A stretch of 64,000 nt of DNA from assembly GCF_027409185.1 (NCBI RefSeq), contig NC_084463.1, positions 52,198,907-52,262,906 on the forward strand, read 5' to 3'. Below, in pieces: positions 36,191 through 47,506 of this stretch. The stretch comes from Cynocephalus volans (Eukaryota; Chordata; Mammalia; Dermoptera; Cynocephalidae). A model generated the notes under the pieces. That model did no database searches, was not told the DNA's origin, and saw nothing but the letters and a program-made list of their open reading frames with translations. How positions within the stretch are numbered: position 1 is the stretch's first letter; every line of letters begins with the position of its first letter. The translations under genes were made by a program, and so were the position numbers.

Positions 36191-36620
36191 GAATGACCAG
36201 AAAAGAACTACGAACATACAGAACCATCAGCACATCTCTAGACGCCAAAATTGGTGACAGGCTGTGTTTGAGCGAGCTCAGACACTGGGAACAATGAGGG
36301 AAAATTTAAGGAATGGGAGTGTGTTCAGAGAGCACTGCAGACAGATCGTCTCAGCTGTGACAGGTTATTCCCGCACCCCACAGAACAGCTTCAAACCCCC
36401 TTCAATAAGTAACATCTCCTAGTTTCTTGCCTCTCTTTTTCAGTCTAATTCACCTCTCCCTTCTTCAACATGGCCCAAACCTTCCGATATCATCCAGTTT
36501 CAGACATCTATTGAATGAGGTATTATCAGCCAACTCTGGTGTGCTCTAAGCACTAGACACAATTATTCTTTAGGCTGTGCAAAGCTAGGATCTTCACCTT
36601 TTGGTACTCTTTTGCCTCTA

Positions 36621-37620
36621 CCCTGAAGCAGTGCTGAGAGGGTTCCAGTCACAGTGATATTCCTCCAGGTCGGAATCCTATTCACAAGGCGCCCTCCTTC
36701 AAAGGTGTCCTGTCATACCTCCGTATGCATTTGTCACACCTCCTTCACTCCAAAGAACATGGAACCAACATCGGTATACCAATTTCCTTCCCAGAAGTCA
36801 CTGTCCTGGAAACAAGGTTGTGTATCAACTTCTGTAAATTCAAACGAGGAGCGCTAGACAGGCTGCAGAGTGCAGGAGGGACCAGAAACTTGACTTGCTG
36901 AAGAGACACAAAGAAACCCCACAACACAACTGCCACAATCTGCACACACCTCACAATTATTTTTCTGTGAATTTGGGGGCAGCACACTAATATCAACACC
37001 CTCATGTCACAGATGGGTAAGTTAATGTCCCACAGGTCGGTACCAGGCTCCCTGACGGCGGAGCTGGAACGTGGCCTCCCGCACACCTCCCAGGCTCGCT
37101 GTCTTCACACACCCCCACCCACGTTCCCGTGGCCACTTGGACCTGAGCCCCCGTTCTGGGACATCTAGAACCGGCTTCTGCCCTCCCGGCAGCGAACGCC
37201 CGCCTTCCGGCAGCGCCGTCCTCTGACAGAGCCACCGTGGAAAGCGCCCCCGGGTACCCCTTCCCGCCCGGCCCAGGTCCGCGCCCGCGCCGCACGTCAG
37301 GCCCCGCCCGCCCGAGACTCGCGGCGCTTCTGCCCAACAAGTGCCGGGACACCCGTCCCGCCCCAGGAACCCTGAGGGCCCTGGGGCTTCTCTTCCACCC
37401 TCGCACCCACCTTCAGGGATGCACAATCCAACCCTGGGACCTGAAGAGCAGCGCTGGGTCAGCCGCAGCGTCCGGAATTTCCAAACAAAAGATGGCGGCG
37501 TGGGCGGAGCGGCACATGCGCAGAATAAACCCGGAAAAGCCCTTCCCACAGTCCTGCGCTGGTGTCGTCATTGCAGGTGAAACTACATTTCCCAGATGGC
37601 AGAACAAGCGGAGCAGCACT
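36621..37620 (-). repeat. Segmental duplication copy 2 of the KRAB-ZNF promoter block
   Basis: Partner of 1-1010 in the same orientation. Beyond 37620 the similarity continues instead with the reverse complement of 6620-7080. This copy therefore joins the two halves that the other copies carry separately. Confidence 0.85.
37040..37620 (-). promoter_or_regulatory. CpG-island promoter of the KRAB-ZNF gene
   Basis: Dense CpG, with many CG dinucleotides in 37180-37530. Elements: 'actacatttcccaga' at about 37584 (ZNF143/THAP11 type), 'acatgcgcagaa' at about 37513 (NRF1-like) and 'aagatggcggcg' at about 37489 (YY1-like, usually at or just after the start site). A likely exon 1 runs on the minus strand from about 37490 to 37411, ending at a possible 'gtgggtg' donor at 37410. 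There is no TATA box at the expected place. The 175- and 143-residue open frames here reflect GC content. Confidence 0.8.
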
Positions 37621-38121
37621 TGGATGGAAGGAACTTGGAATAGCTGTTTAGTACCCCTGTTCTGGTGATGTCCTTGGAGGGTGAAAGTACATTTCTACCA
37701 AGACTCTGTCGTCATCCTTTAGGGACCCTGGGAGAAAATTTTGTTTACTTTCTCAGTAAGGATTCTTGCTAGCAGACCAGGACCTGATGGATCAAGACTG
37801 GTCTCTATCACGTTATTGAGAGGTGAAATTCTGATTCTTTATGAAATCCTGGTTTGCCAATCTGGGGGATTGTGAGAATAATGGGGAAATTTGAATGTGG
37901 GCCAATTACAGCATGATATTAATAAGTAGTTTTACTTTTTAAAGTTGTCATGTACACACTGCTATTATAGAACCCACGTTTAGTTTTGCAGATGCATTTT
38001 AGAGTATGAAAAAATCATGCATCTATTTTCCTTTAAATAGTTAAAGAAATGAGAAACTAATATGTAGCTCTTTTCCAAGCCATTAGAAAATGTTTGCTCT
38101 CATCCAATAAACTAATTTGTC

Positions 38122-38540
38122 TGTCTTTAATGGATTATACTACACAATTGGAAAAAGCTTGTCCCTCTCTACCAGATAAAGAACTGGTTATTATTACCGT
38201 CTATTGACATGACCCTATTAAATTCTAAATTTCAATGCTCCAGCCATTGTAGGGCAAGGAGCCATGTATCTGACACCTGTAAGAGACTAACACTCACCAG
38301 ACTCATTGTAACACAACTAACGTGAAGCCTTGGTTTCTGTCTCGTGTTGTGGACACCCCTTTTTCTACTGGGTCTCCCTGTATTCTTACTAAATACCACT
38401 TTCTTTACAGCAAGGGCACCTGGTACAGTGTGTTTCATGTTAACACTTCATGCACTTTAGAATTCATATTCTGACTCTTGTCCGTACACAGAAGTTTTAA
38501 TTCTATAAATCAGCAAGGTTGGAAATTAAAATTGAGATGG
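38122..38540. other. Non-coding stretch, nothing recognised
   Basis: No gene or element identified upstream of the CpG island apart from the duplicated upstream block ending near 38120. Confidence 0.4.
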
Positions 38541-38548
38541 GCATTTTA

Positions 38549-38720
38549 TCCTTTTTTTTTTTTTTTTTGGTGACCGGTAAGGGGATCGTAACCCTTGGCT
38601 TGGTGTCGTCCGCACCGGGCTCAGCCAGTGAGTGCACTGGCCATCCCTATATAGAATCCAAACCCACGGCCTCGGTGCTCCCAGTGCCACACTCTCCCGA
38701 GTGAGCCAGGGGTTTGGCCC
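38549..38720 (-). mobile_element. CYN-type dimeric SINE with target-site duplication
   Basis: Poly-T, 'ggtgaccggtaaggggatcg', 'ccatccctatatag', then head 'cactctcccgagtgagcc'. Flanked by 'gagatgggcatttta' at 38534-38548 and 38721-38735. Confidence 0.93.
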
Positions 38721-38754
38721 GAGATGGGCATTTTAAAAGGAGGCCACCTCTATC

Positions 38755-39060
38755 ATTCTGACCCTAGAGAATCTGATTCACATCTTTCTCTAGCTTCTGC
38801 CAGTGTACCGGCAATCTTTGTCATCCCTTGGCTTGTATAATCATCACCCTGATGTTTGCCTCCATTTTCCCGTAATGTTCTCCCTGTGTGGTCTGTGCAC
38901 AAACTCCTTTTTATGAGGACATCAATCATACTGGATTAACCAGTTACAACTGCAATGGCAGTACTGCAAAATAACATCACATTCTGTGGTAGTATGGATT
39001 AGGACTTTAACAGATAAATTTGGGGGAAAGGAGAAAACAATTTAACTCATAATAGAAACT
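38755..39060 (+). mobile_element. MLT1-like MaLR LTR fragment
   Basis: 'ctagcttctgccagtgtacc', 'ggcaatctttgtcatccctt', 'ccctgtgtggtctgtg' and 'acattctgtggtagtatgga' follow MLT1 order. Confidence 0.6.
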
Positions 39061-39175
39061 TATCACTCACTTTAGCAGAAGCTACAAATGATAGCACCTC
39101 CTCACTAAATGGAGAATATGCAAGTCCCCTTTGCTATGAATAGAGACAGCTGATCACATTACTCTAGATTTCATG

Positions 39176-39590
39176 TTGGCTACTTGTATGGGTTTGCTTG
39201 GGCTGCCATACAAAACACCACAGACTGGGCAGCTTAAAGAACACAAGTGTGTTTTCTCACAGTTCTGGAGGCTGGAAGTTGAAGATCAAGGTGCTGCAGG
39301 ATTGGTTTTCTCTGGTGCTCTCTGCTCGGCTTGCAGATGTTTGCCTTTTCTTTTCCACTTCACATGGTCATCCTCTGTGTACAATTACCCCTGGTGTGTT
39401 TACGTATGTCCTACTATCCTCTTGTTGTAAGGACAACAGTCAGATTGTATTAGGGCCCAGACTCATTTTAACCTAACAACCTCTTTAAAGACCCTATCTC
39501 AAAATGCAGTCACCTGTTGAAGTTCCTGGGTTTAAGATTGCAAAATAATTTTGGAGGGGTGGGAGGAAGACACAAATTAGCCCATACAGT
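39176..39590 (+). mobile_element. MLT1-like MaLR LTR
   Basis: Begins with 'ttgggctgccatacaaaaca' and continues with 'cacagttctggaggctggaa', 'gtaaggacaacagtcagatt', 'gaccctatctcaaaatgcag' and a 'ttttggaggggtgggagg' end, which is the MLT1 order. Nearly full length. Confidence 0.75.
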
Positions 39591-40690
39591 AGTCAGGGTG
39601 GTGTCTGTGTCATTACTAATACTTAGATAGATTATAACTATGCCCCTCCACTCAGATATCTGCCAGGCACCTCAGGTTGAGCAGATCATATTCTGGACTT
39701 AAACATTCACTTTTCTTGTGACCTCTCTCCTGGAAGTGGCACTTCTCTCTCAAGCAGAAATCTTGCAAACACAGATCACCAAGCTTCCCTACCTCCCACC
39801 TAGTGGATGCTACTCAGTTTCTCACTAAACAAGAGTCTCCTCTTTTATTTATTTATATTTTTTATACAAACTGTGTTCTGAGAAGTTCATGATATCCTGG
39901 TCTGACAAGATCTCAGATGGGGGTGGACAGTTCCATTGGGCAGCACTGCCTCCTGGGAGGATTGGTTGTCCCACCCATCAGAATCTACTATTTCTGGCTT
40001 CCCTGAAAGCAAGTGCCCTTGGCTCAGAGTCATACCCTGTGCCCTGAAAAGGACCATCTTGGTTTACATAAATAAATAGAAGCTTCCCCATAAGCATCTC
40101 TCCTCACCTACTTATGCCACTCCTCACTGGTCACTTCAGCCTCCAGGCCTTTATACACTTGGAAGGTTCTGGGGCCCCAGAAGACTTGGGTCCTGGACAT
40201 GCAGGACAATGGTGGCCAGTTGGGCAGTGGAGTTTCCACCTACAGTGTGGATGTGCTCAGGCTGGACTTCACTGGACAGTGATTACATCAGGCATGGTGG
40301 GGCCCAGAAGTCCTTTGTGCCTGTCACCAGGAGTTAAACATATCCTTGGGTCCAAGAACAGAGCCTGTCTAATTGACTCTTTCTAGAAGGGGAATCTGTG
40401 CTCTGAGGACACCTGGGCCTCAGTGTGACTAAAATGGCCCTCAAGCTCTTTATCTGAATCGGACCTTGTCAGTATCCCCTTCTTCAGCCACCAGTACCAG
40501 CATCTAATCACTCAGTGGAGCCAGATGTCCAGATTTTATCTCCAACATCTTCTTTATCTTCACTGCCCACACCTGTATAGTCACAAATTCCACCCTACAG
40601 AGCTTTCTCTCCACCCATAAATTTCTCATGTTGGCCACTGTCATTGGAGGTTGGGACAATACCAACTTCCAATTGGCCTTGCATCTAATT
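39591..40690. other. Non-coding stretch, no gene seen
   Basis: No exon or repeat recognised. The 90-residue frame at 40114-40386 has no family feature. Confidence 0.4.
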
Positions 40691-40696
40691 CATTTT

Positions 40697-40791
40697 ATTT
40701 CTTGTCAGCTAGCCAGTGCAAGAATCAAACCCTGGACCTTGGTGTTATCAGCATAATGCTATAACCAACTAAGCTAAATAGCCAGCCCCTT
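40697..40791 (-). mobile_element. Old monomeric tRNA-like SINE
   Basis: 'gaccttggtgttatcagcat', 'ctataaccaactaagct' and 'agccagcccc' mark the reverse complement of the tRNA-Ile-like head. Confidence 0.75.
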
Positions 40792-40794
40792 ATA

Positions 40795-41526
40795 TTCATT
40801 CTTAACTCTAACCTCTAATACCTAATATTTAACCCCCAACCCTTTCACTAACACACCATAATCCTCAACTGTATCCACTGTGTCTAAACCCTAAAACATA
40901 AACAAAACCTGTTACCATAATCCTTAACTCCTAACATGTTCTACACATTACCTATCCCTAAACGCTACCACTTACCTCCAATTCCAACTCTAACCCCTAA
41001 ACCCAATTCTTTCCCCTAAACTGAAACCTAAACCTAACCTTACCCTAAGCCTAAATCTAAACCTTGAACTCTAATAAGCCTTAACACTAATCTCTAAATC
41101 TAACCCCAACAGCAAGCCTATCCTTAAGCACTAACACTAACCCTAGCACTTAACCTTAACCCAATTGTAACATTAATTTCTAACCCCAAACTACCTAACC
41201 TCTACCCACTAATCCTTTTTTTTTTTAAGATGACCGGTAAGGAGATCTTAACCCTTGACTTGGTGTTGTCAGCACCACGCTCACCCAGTGAGCAAACCGG
41301 CCATCCCTATATGGGATCCGAACCTGTGGCCTTGGTGTTATTAGCACCACACTCTCCCAAGTGAGCCACGGGCCGGCCTCTACCCACTAATCCTAACCTT
41401 GCTCCCTAAAACCAAAGGTAACCTCTAATGCTAACCCCACCCCCTAATCCTATCTCCAACCCCATATCCCTAGTTTAACCAGAACCCAAACCTCGACATC
41501 AACACCAACCCTAACCCTCACTCTAC
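40795..41526. repeat. Degenerate telomere-like (CCCTAA) tract
   Basis: About 550 bases (without the SINE) are almost entirely C/T/A, built from 5-8-base words such as 'ctaaccc', 'cctaacc', 'ccctaaac' and 'actaacc', with hardly any G on the plus strand. The period drifts, so it is not a clean hexamer array. It starts right after a SINE at 40791 and stops abruptly at 'ctacctgggtggtg' near 41524. Confidence 0.85.
41216..41377 (-). mobile_element. CYN-type dimeric SINE inside the telomere-like tract
   Basis: Poly-T, 'gatgaccggtaaggagatct', 'ccatccctatatgg' and head '…acgggccggc'. Flanked by a perfect 16-base duplication 'ctctacccactaatcc' at 41200-41215 and 41378-41393, so the target was already the degenerate tract. 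Confidence 0.95.
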
Positions 41527-42050
41527 CTGGGTGGTGTTGGGCTCTGGGAGTGGCATCAGTTTCCTCCTTTCCCAAGGCTCACCTGGTGTTTTCCACACGA
41601 GTCTCCTGTTGTCCCCTGTCCTCCTCTTCTGCGTTCTTTCCCACCTACCTTCTGTCCTTCACCTTCACAGAACCTGGTCACGCTGCATTCCTTCTGCTCT
41701 GACTCCAGAGCACCCCTGGTCCCATCATGAGCACCTGCTCGTTCACTCAAGGAGGACTGTACTCTTCTGCCACCTTCTCGGATTTACTTTGATTCCTATT
41801 ATTATTATTAACATTGTCATTGCCATTTCAAAAATCATCACTCTTGTAATTATTATCATTTTCACTTCTGTCATTGTTGAACAGTCATTGAACACAGCCT
41901 TGTGGTCTAGTTATCCTGCATTCTAAAACTGAGTGGACATTGCATTTGGGTGAAGACCTCCCAAAAGTTTAATGATAGCGATCTGTGGCCTTGGTCCCTC
42001 ACGCTGATGCTGACTTAGGTTCGGAGAACAGATTCTGTAATTAAGGACTT
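41527..42050. other. Non-coding stretch, nothing recognised
   Basis: The 131-residue frame starting at 41531 has no family feature. An ATT-rich patch lies near 41797-41870. Confidence 0.4.
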
Positions 42051-42059
42051 AGGATTTGC

Positions 42060-42590
42060 AATTGAGTAAGGAAGTATCAAGAAGACAGCTGGGCAGGATG
42101 GGATGTTGCCTAAGTGATGAGAAGGACCATAAAACTGAGTCATTAGCTCCAGGGACAGGAGAAATTATTTTGACACACATCCTCAAAATGTCTTTACAGG
42201 ACAAAATCCAGAATTTTACCAGCCCTCAGAATGTGCTGAGGAGGTGAACTGTGAAAAACACAGACTAATAGAAACCTGGTAAGTGATAGAGGAAACCAAA
42301 AGTTGTGTCTTTATTCACAGAGATCCTGCTTCTTTGTGCTCAGAGATGCAGCCACTCAGGACAGTCAACTGGTGACTCACGCAGCCCCTTCCCCAACCCC
42401 TAAAACTTTCTTTAAAATGCCCTGCCTTAAGCGTTCTCAGAGATCAGGATGTTTCTGAGCTTTAGCCACATGGACTCTGTTACTTGGCCTTGTAATTAAA
42501 GCTTAATTTCCCTCGCTGCAACTCATGCCAGTGTTCTGGCTGTAGCTGCACGTCACATAATGTGACACAAATGTCATTCTATTACAGTTA
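42060..42590 (+). mobile_element. Probable class I (ERV1) solo LTR
   Basis: The R/U5-like end has 'gttctcagagatcaggatgt', 'acttggccttgtaattaaag' (a poly-A-signal position) and 'ccctcgctgcaactcatgcc', a pattern shared by gammaretroviral LTRs. Boundaries uncertain; no internal genes beside it. Confidence 0.5.
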
Positions 42591-43600
42591 CAGCTCACAG
42601 CTGGCCACGTCCCAGCCCTGCGACAAGTCAGCTCATGTCAAGACATCTTGGATCCTTGGTGTCCTCTATGACATGATGTCACTGACTGCTCCCATGGAGG
42701 AGTTGGGCATCCAAGCTGCCCTGACTGTGTGACCCCCCCTTGTCCCACCCCAGAGAGGGGAGGCCTGCTGTGTGGGGACAACTCAGGCAGACACACTGGA
42801 GAAGTTGCTGGAGCATCAGGTGTGGCCACCTGGGCAGTGAGCCCTCACACACACACACCCCGCCTTCCTGTGCTCCTGCCTCAGCTCTCACCAGCCCCTG
42901 GGTTTGGTTAGCACTGGTTTTGCATTTGTAAGAGAGCTTTGGGATTTCATCTAGAGGTCCCTGGGGGCAGACAAAGGGGCCAAGGTCCACTCAGATGTCC
43001 AGGGAAGTGCTGGCTGGGGTTTATTCATTCAACAAACATATATAAAGTGCCTGTCATGTAAAGTCACTTTTGTAGGCACTTAGCATAATCCATCGAAGAG
43101 AAAAGACCAAATTCCTGTCCTCCTGGGCTTCCACTGTAATTGGGAGTCAATCAGTCCCAGTAGGGCTTATAGCAGGTCTTCTCCAGAGCACAGATGTGCT
43201 ACCTCCTGTAGATTTGGATGCAGCCTCCCCTGTTTTGACAGAGATGGCAGACCTCAGTGCCACCGAACTCAGGTCCAGATGCCCACACCCTCAAGGAGAA
43301 AAAAACCTCAGAAGTCAAATGGTTGGAGTTAGAAAAGCAGATGTGTTCAGCTGAAGGAGATGGTAGGCTATCCCATCTCAAAGATTTAGATTTACTGAGG
43401 GGTTCCTAAATGAGGGCTTGGGGGAATGGAACATGGGAGGTGAAAAGCAGGAGAGGTACCCCTGAGGTATGAGTGGTCTGTGTCTATGAATCAGGAGGTC
43501 TCACCAAGGCTGCTTCTGGTTTCTGTTCTCTTCACTGTTATCTTGGGACTCTGCAAGATTTTATTTGCTCCAGTGTAGAATCATCTTTTCTGCACCCTTT
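42591..43600. other. Non-coding stretch, no gene seen
   Basis: Moderately GC-rich unique-looking sequence. A short CACACA run lies near 42847. The open frames at 42679 and 42740 have no family support. Confidence 0.4.
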
Positions 43601-43609
43601 TGCATAGTT

Positions 43610-44150
43610 TCACATCAGAGAGTTCTAGTTGACTTGGCTGGTGTCCAAGTTCAGCTTCCAGTCATTTGGCCTTGATCATTTCTTAAAACATTACAAGTGT
43701 CAAAGAAAGAACTGTTAGCTTTGCAAAGTACTGAATAACTTCTCAGCCTTGTTCTCTTCTTTAGCAAGTGTAGGGAAAATGTAGGAAAATGATCAGGGCC
43801 CCTTACATGTTCAGAATCTTGCCAAGCATTTGATGTAAACACGCATGTGGACCCAGGTGTTCCTTGGTTATTGTGTAATGTAATCGAGCATGTGCACCCA
43901 GGTTTTCTGGGTTATGGACTTAAGTATAAAGGATGAGTGGCTCTGATCCACAGTTCCCTTGTTGCCCCAGGACACCCCTGGGAGAGCCACAGGGAGGCTG
44001 CTACTGCTGCTGGAAGCTGTTGCTGTAAGCTGTTACTGCCAGTGCCCCCAGATGCCCCCAGGATTCCTCTAGGATGCCCCTAGAGACCACCACCGCTGCT
44101 GCTTCTGCTGCTACTGCTGCTGTTGCTGAGAAGTGAGCTCATGTCATTTG
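43610..44150 (+). mobile_element. Candidate LTR with TATA box and CTG-rich R/U5
   Basis: 'cttaagtataaaggatgagt' near 43919 looks like a TATA box. It is followed by a C/G-rich, CTG-repeat stretch (43990-44130) and then by the leader-like repeat at 44150-44400. The order U3-TATA-R/U5-leader suggests a 5' LTR of an unclassified ERV. No TG...CA boundaries confirmed. Confidence 0.4.
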
Positions 44151-44194
44151 ACAATGGCTCCTGGGATCTTTCCTAATTACCTATCATGGACCTG

Positions 44195-44350
44195 TGTGTG
44201 AGGGGTCTGGTAATCCAGCCTGGACATGTGAGGGGTCTGGTGACCCAGCCTGTGTGTGATGGGCTCGTGACCCAGCTTTTACAACAGGTTTGAAGGGTCT
44301 GTGGGCCCTAACCCCCTAGCCCTAACAATACAATTGGCATAGCTATTGCT
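44195..44350 (+). repeat. Leader-like repeat shared with 5885-6190
   Basis: Repeated 'gaggggtctggtgacccagc' units followed by 'ctaacaatacaattggc', matching the order at 5.9-6.2 kb. Confidence 0.5.
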
Positions 44351-44404
44351 GTAACCAGACAATTGTTGTAGTCTGTAGCTTTACAGCAAGCAAGAAAGTC
44401 AGGG

Positions 44405-44835
44405 AATGGGAAGACAGAGTGGAGAGAGAAAAGATGTCCTTTTTCAAATCTTCTTCCAACCCCTTGCAGCCCAGGAAGTTTTAGGTCCCAGCATAGTTTC
44501 AGTCCTTCTCACCCCAACAACTTCCCCACTGTCAATAGTTCCTTCCATTTTTATGGAATGGACCGTTGACTCATTTTACTGCTTCAAGCTGTTTCAGGGC
44601 ATAGTGGAGCTTAATGTGGATTGGAACTATTTGACATGATGGAGGAGATAGATTTTGGTTCTCAGCTGGAGCATATTTACTCAGACGTTTTACTCAGACA
44701 TTACAAAGATAGCAACCTATACATTAATTGGTGCTTCAAGAACTTTAAGAACTTACATAAATCCTTTAAGAACAGGATGTCTCATCTGAGTCATGAGCAC
44801 CCTAAGGCTGTGAAACTTTACAGAACACAAGGCAT
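44405..44835 (+). other. Unidentified possible coding remnant
   Basis: Two overlapping open frames (from 44406 and 44621) run through here. The second has a charged, Y/H/F-rich composition. The position behind a candidate LTR and leader would suit gag, but I recognise no retroviral motif and it ends at the L1 poly-T. Low confidence. Confidence 0.2.
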
Positions 44836-44901
44836 CATCCCCCCCTCTTTTTTTACTCTATTTTTTAATATATTTTATATTAATTTGTCGATATACAATG
44901 T

Positions 44902-45424
44902 TGTCGGGTCTGCCGCCGGCCAACCCGAACAGCTCTTGCCTTACTATCAGTCTCTCCCTTGGCGGGCAAGCGAATTGCCTGGATTCCTCTTTCCCTCTGG
45001 TCCCCGTTGGAAGGAGACAGGGGAAGAGAGCCATGAAGAGAGGTGAGCACAACTGCCGGCCCAAACCAGCCCGTTAAAGGACACTCAGGGGTGGCGGGGG
45101 TTCTGTTGAGCAGTTCCGTTTATTATCACACAAGCACTTGCTTTTAAAGGCAAGTGGGGAAGGGAGGTTTTTACATCCTCTAATCAGCTTAAAGGTCAAG
45201 GGCATGCATCCTGTCTCAATCCCTAGCTATTGCAACCTCGCAGTGCTCACAAGCACGGAAGCGCATATTTGGCCAATAAGGGCTAAGGCAAGGTTCCCAC
45301 AGACACCCCCACCCTAATTCCTCCCTGCACTGTCATACACTGCCATGTTAATATGCCCTCATGGGCCCATAATGGTGCCGCTTGTAATGTCACTTAAGGT
45401 GGTATTAGTTTTTAAGGCTTGACA
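44902..45424 (-). repeat. 3' LTR of the chimeric provirus
   Basis: 523 bases, TG...CA ended (plus 'tgtcgggtct' to 'ggcttgaca'), matching 47751-48275 at roughly 85-90 percent by eye. Next to its inner end is 'tctctccctttttgt', the complement of a polypurine tract (AAAAAGGGAGAGA on the coding strand). Confidence 0.95.
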
Positions 45425-45499
45425 TCTCTCCCTTTTTGTTTTAATAAGTCAGCTGGAGGCAGCTAACCTTCCCAGCCTCGCCTCCATTCCCTCTGGTGG

Positions 45500-46420
45500 C
45501 TGTGCCTGTCTTAGGTTGTTTCCCTCTGGAAATCTTACTTGTCATTGACTATCCAGCCAAGCAGGGGTGGGGCAAAGCCTTACAGATTGGCGTTGATTTT
45601 TTAAAAGGCCATATTGACCCAAGGGCTGTCAGAGCTTTCATTATGGGCCACCTCCTCTATCACCTGGATGAGCATTACGAGACAAGTGGTGTTGCGCCTT
45701 ATAAGGGACACAACCTGGTGAATGGCGTAAGGCCCCAAGATGATTAAGACAAGGAAAATGGCTAGGGGGCCCGCCAGGGAGGACAGCAGGGTGGTGAGCC
45801 ATGGGGAACTTGAAAGCCAGCTTTGGAACCAATTACTATTGGCTTCATGCTCTCTTTTTTTTCACTTTTCTAGCCCTTCTCTAAGCTTAGCTAGGGAATC
45901 CTTGACCACTCCAGAGTGGCTGGCATAGAAGCAACACACTTCTTTGAGGGCAGTGCATAATCCTCCTTGCTGTAAGAACAACAGGTCTAGTCTGGGTCAA
46001 TTCTGTAAAACAACTTCAAAAAGTGATGTTAGCAATTTTTAAAAATGTGATACAGACACCTCCAAGTGGCCAAGATCTATGTCCACTGCCTCCCTAAGGG
46101 AAGCTACCTGTTGATGTGCCAAGGCTATTCTGGTGGTCCTGGTACCCGCTCCAATAACTCCCAACAGGGAGCTGATGGCTACCGCAGCCGCCACTGCGGC
46201 CCGCTTGTTTCAGGTCCGTTTATATAGGGTTTTGGGGGAGGTGAGATTTGCCACAGTGCTGCAAAAGAGTTTGTTGGCACCTATGCAGGAACCTTTGCCA
46301 AGGACCCAAGGGAAGGTGAGTCCAGGGTTGGTTTTATTGTGCTTACGTACACATTGGCTAGAGTTTACACCTAGCAGAGTGGCATTGGGCAACGCTACTG
46401 CTTGATTTATCTCTGCCTGC
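45500..46420 (-). pseudogene. env remnant: end of SU and TM subunit, gamma type
   Basis: On the minus strand: several N-glycosylation sequons (N-A-T, N-S-S, N-K-T, N-L-T) in 46210-46420, a stop, a basic K-R followed by an alanine-rich fusion-peptide-like stretch near 46130-46200, a C-x6-C-C motif near 45931-45957, a W-F-Q-S-W-L segment near 45825, a membrane span near 45745-45800 and a cytoplasmic tail. The C-x6-C-C motif is characteristic of gammaretroviral and D-type TM, not of MMTV/HERV-K-type env. Broken by stops; most of SU is missing. Confidence 0.8.
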
Positions 46421-46610
46421 ACATGGCACTCTTCTTTAAAGAAGGCGCAGAACTTGATAAACAAGTTTGGAGGGAGGACAGCCTTACAGAGCATTTTCCA
46501 ATCTTGGGTTGTGAAAGGTTGGTGCACTAAGCCCTGGAGGATGGTTTCTGCCCATAGGGAATTGGGCCCATCCTCTTTGACAGCCTTTTTCAGCTCTTTA
46601 AGGTACCAAG
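46410..46610 (-). pseudogene. gag capsid N-terminal-domain fragment
   Basis: The minus strand encodes L-K-E-L-K-K-A-V, then a T-T-Q-D-W-K-M-L-C-K-A-V-L stretch and an F-F-K-E-E-C end, a pattern I associate with betaretroviral capsid N-terminal domains. It lies downstream of the nucleocapsid knuckle, the reverse of normal gag order, and joins env sequence directly near 46410. Confidence 0.65.
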
Positions 46611-46618
46611 CGGCCGGC

Positions 46619-47506
46619 CTATTTCCACCAGGGTTTTGTCAAATTTGGACCTACAGTCCTTTTTCCAATGTAATCCTTTTTTACATTGGGGGCAAGGTGT
46701 GGTAGGGGTTTTTTGCCTTTAGCCTTGGGACATTGGCTTTTAAAATGACCTTGTCTTCCGCAACCAAAACACTGTCCCTTGAAGGGTGGGGAAGTATTGT
46801 TTCCTGAGAGGATCAGGGCGGTAAACGCCTTGAAGGCTTCAGTTAAGTTTTGTGTCTGAGCCTGCAAGGCTGAGGATAAAGTCCTGGCCTCGGCAACAGC
46901 CTTTTTTAGTTCTTTTACAACGTTGACCAGATAGGCCTGAGGGGCCACTTCCCCCCATGGGCTGCGGACGGCTGGGGGTTCCCAGCGAGCCATGACAGGG
47001 AAAACCTGCGGCTCTGCCGGGGATGTTTTCCTAGCCTCCTCCACTTCTTCAGGTGCTGCTTTCTCTCCTTCGGCTAAACTTTGGCGGGGTGAGTATGCCG
47101 GGAGAGGAGGGTACAGGGTAGGGGCATAGGTATCACTCAGTGGCTCAGGGCCTTGCATTGGCAGCTTTGTTTCCTCTTTTCTCTCCTCATCGAACTGCGC
47201 CCAATCCCTTTCTGCCCCTTCCTGATGTTCGGGACGGAAGCAAAGCTTTAGGGCAGAGATGGTTGGGTAGAACCCTAAGGGGGGGTCTAGCCTGTGACTA
47301 ATCTCATTCTTTCTGGAAAGGGTCTGAACCCGGTCCCAAGTCTCATACGAGAACGAGTTGGACGATGGTGCCCAAGGGGCTACCTGCACCACATGACACC
47401 AGGCATTGGTGGCCGTGGAGTCAGATATTTCTAGGCCTCTGCTTTTTAACATGTACTTTAGAGCCTCACAGGCTGTCTCGTCACTCTTTCCACACACGCC
47501 TCCCAT
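46619..47506 (-). pseudogene. gag remnant (matrix, proline-rich region, nucleocapsid knuckle), 295-residue frame
   Basis: Starts M-G-G-V-C-G, with a Gly-2 suited to myristoylation. About 100 residues of matrix-like sequence follow, then a proline/glutamate-rich region (residues about 110-180), a coiled stretch and one intact CCHC knuckle C-F-G-C-G-R-Q-G-H-F-K-S-Q-C at about residues 250-263, followed by a basic tail. A typical gag is about 500-700 residues; the capsid is largely absent between matrix and knuckle. The frame is open but not a functional polyprotein. Confidence 0.8.

Noticed and set aside
37022..37668. Open frames of 134-175 residues in both strands of the CpG island
   Set aside because: GC-rich DNA has few stops. 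The frames lie on both strands and all phases, lack any family feature and are not kept in the duplicate island.
44090..44130. CTG-repeat expansion resembling a triplet disease locus
   Set aside because: The repeats are short and interrupted, and lie in a candidate LTR, not in a coding exon.
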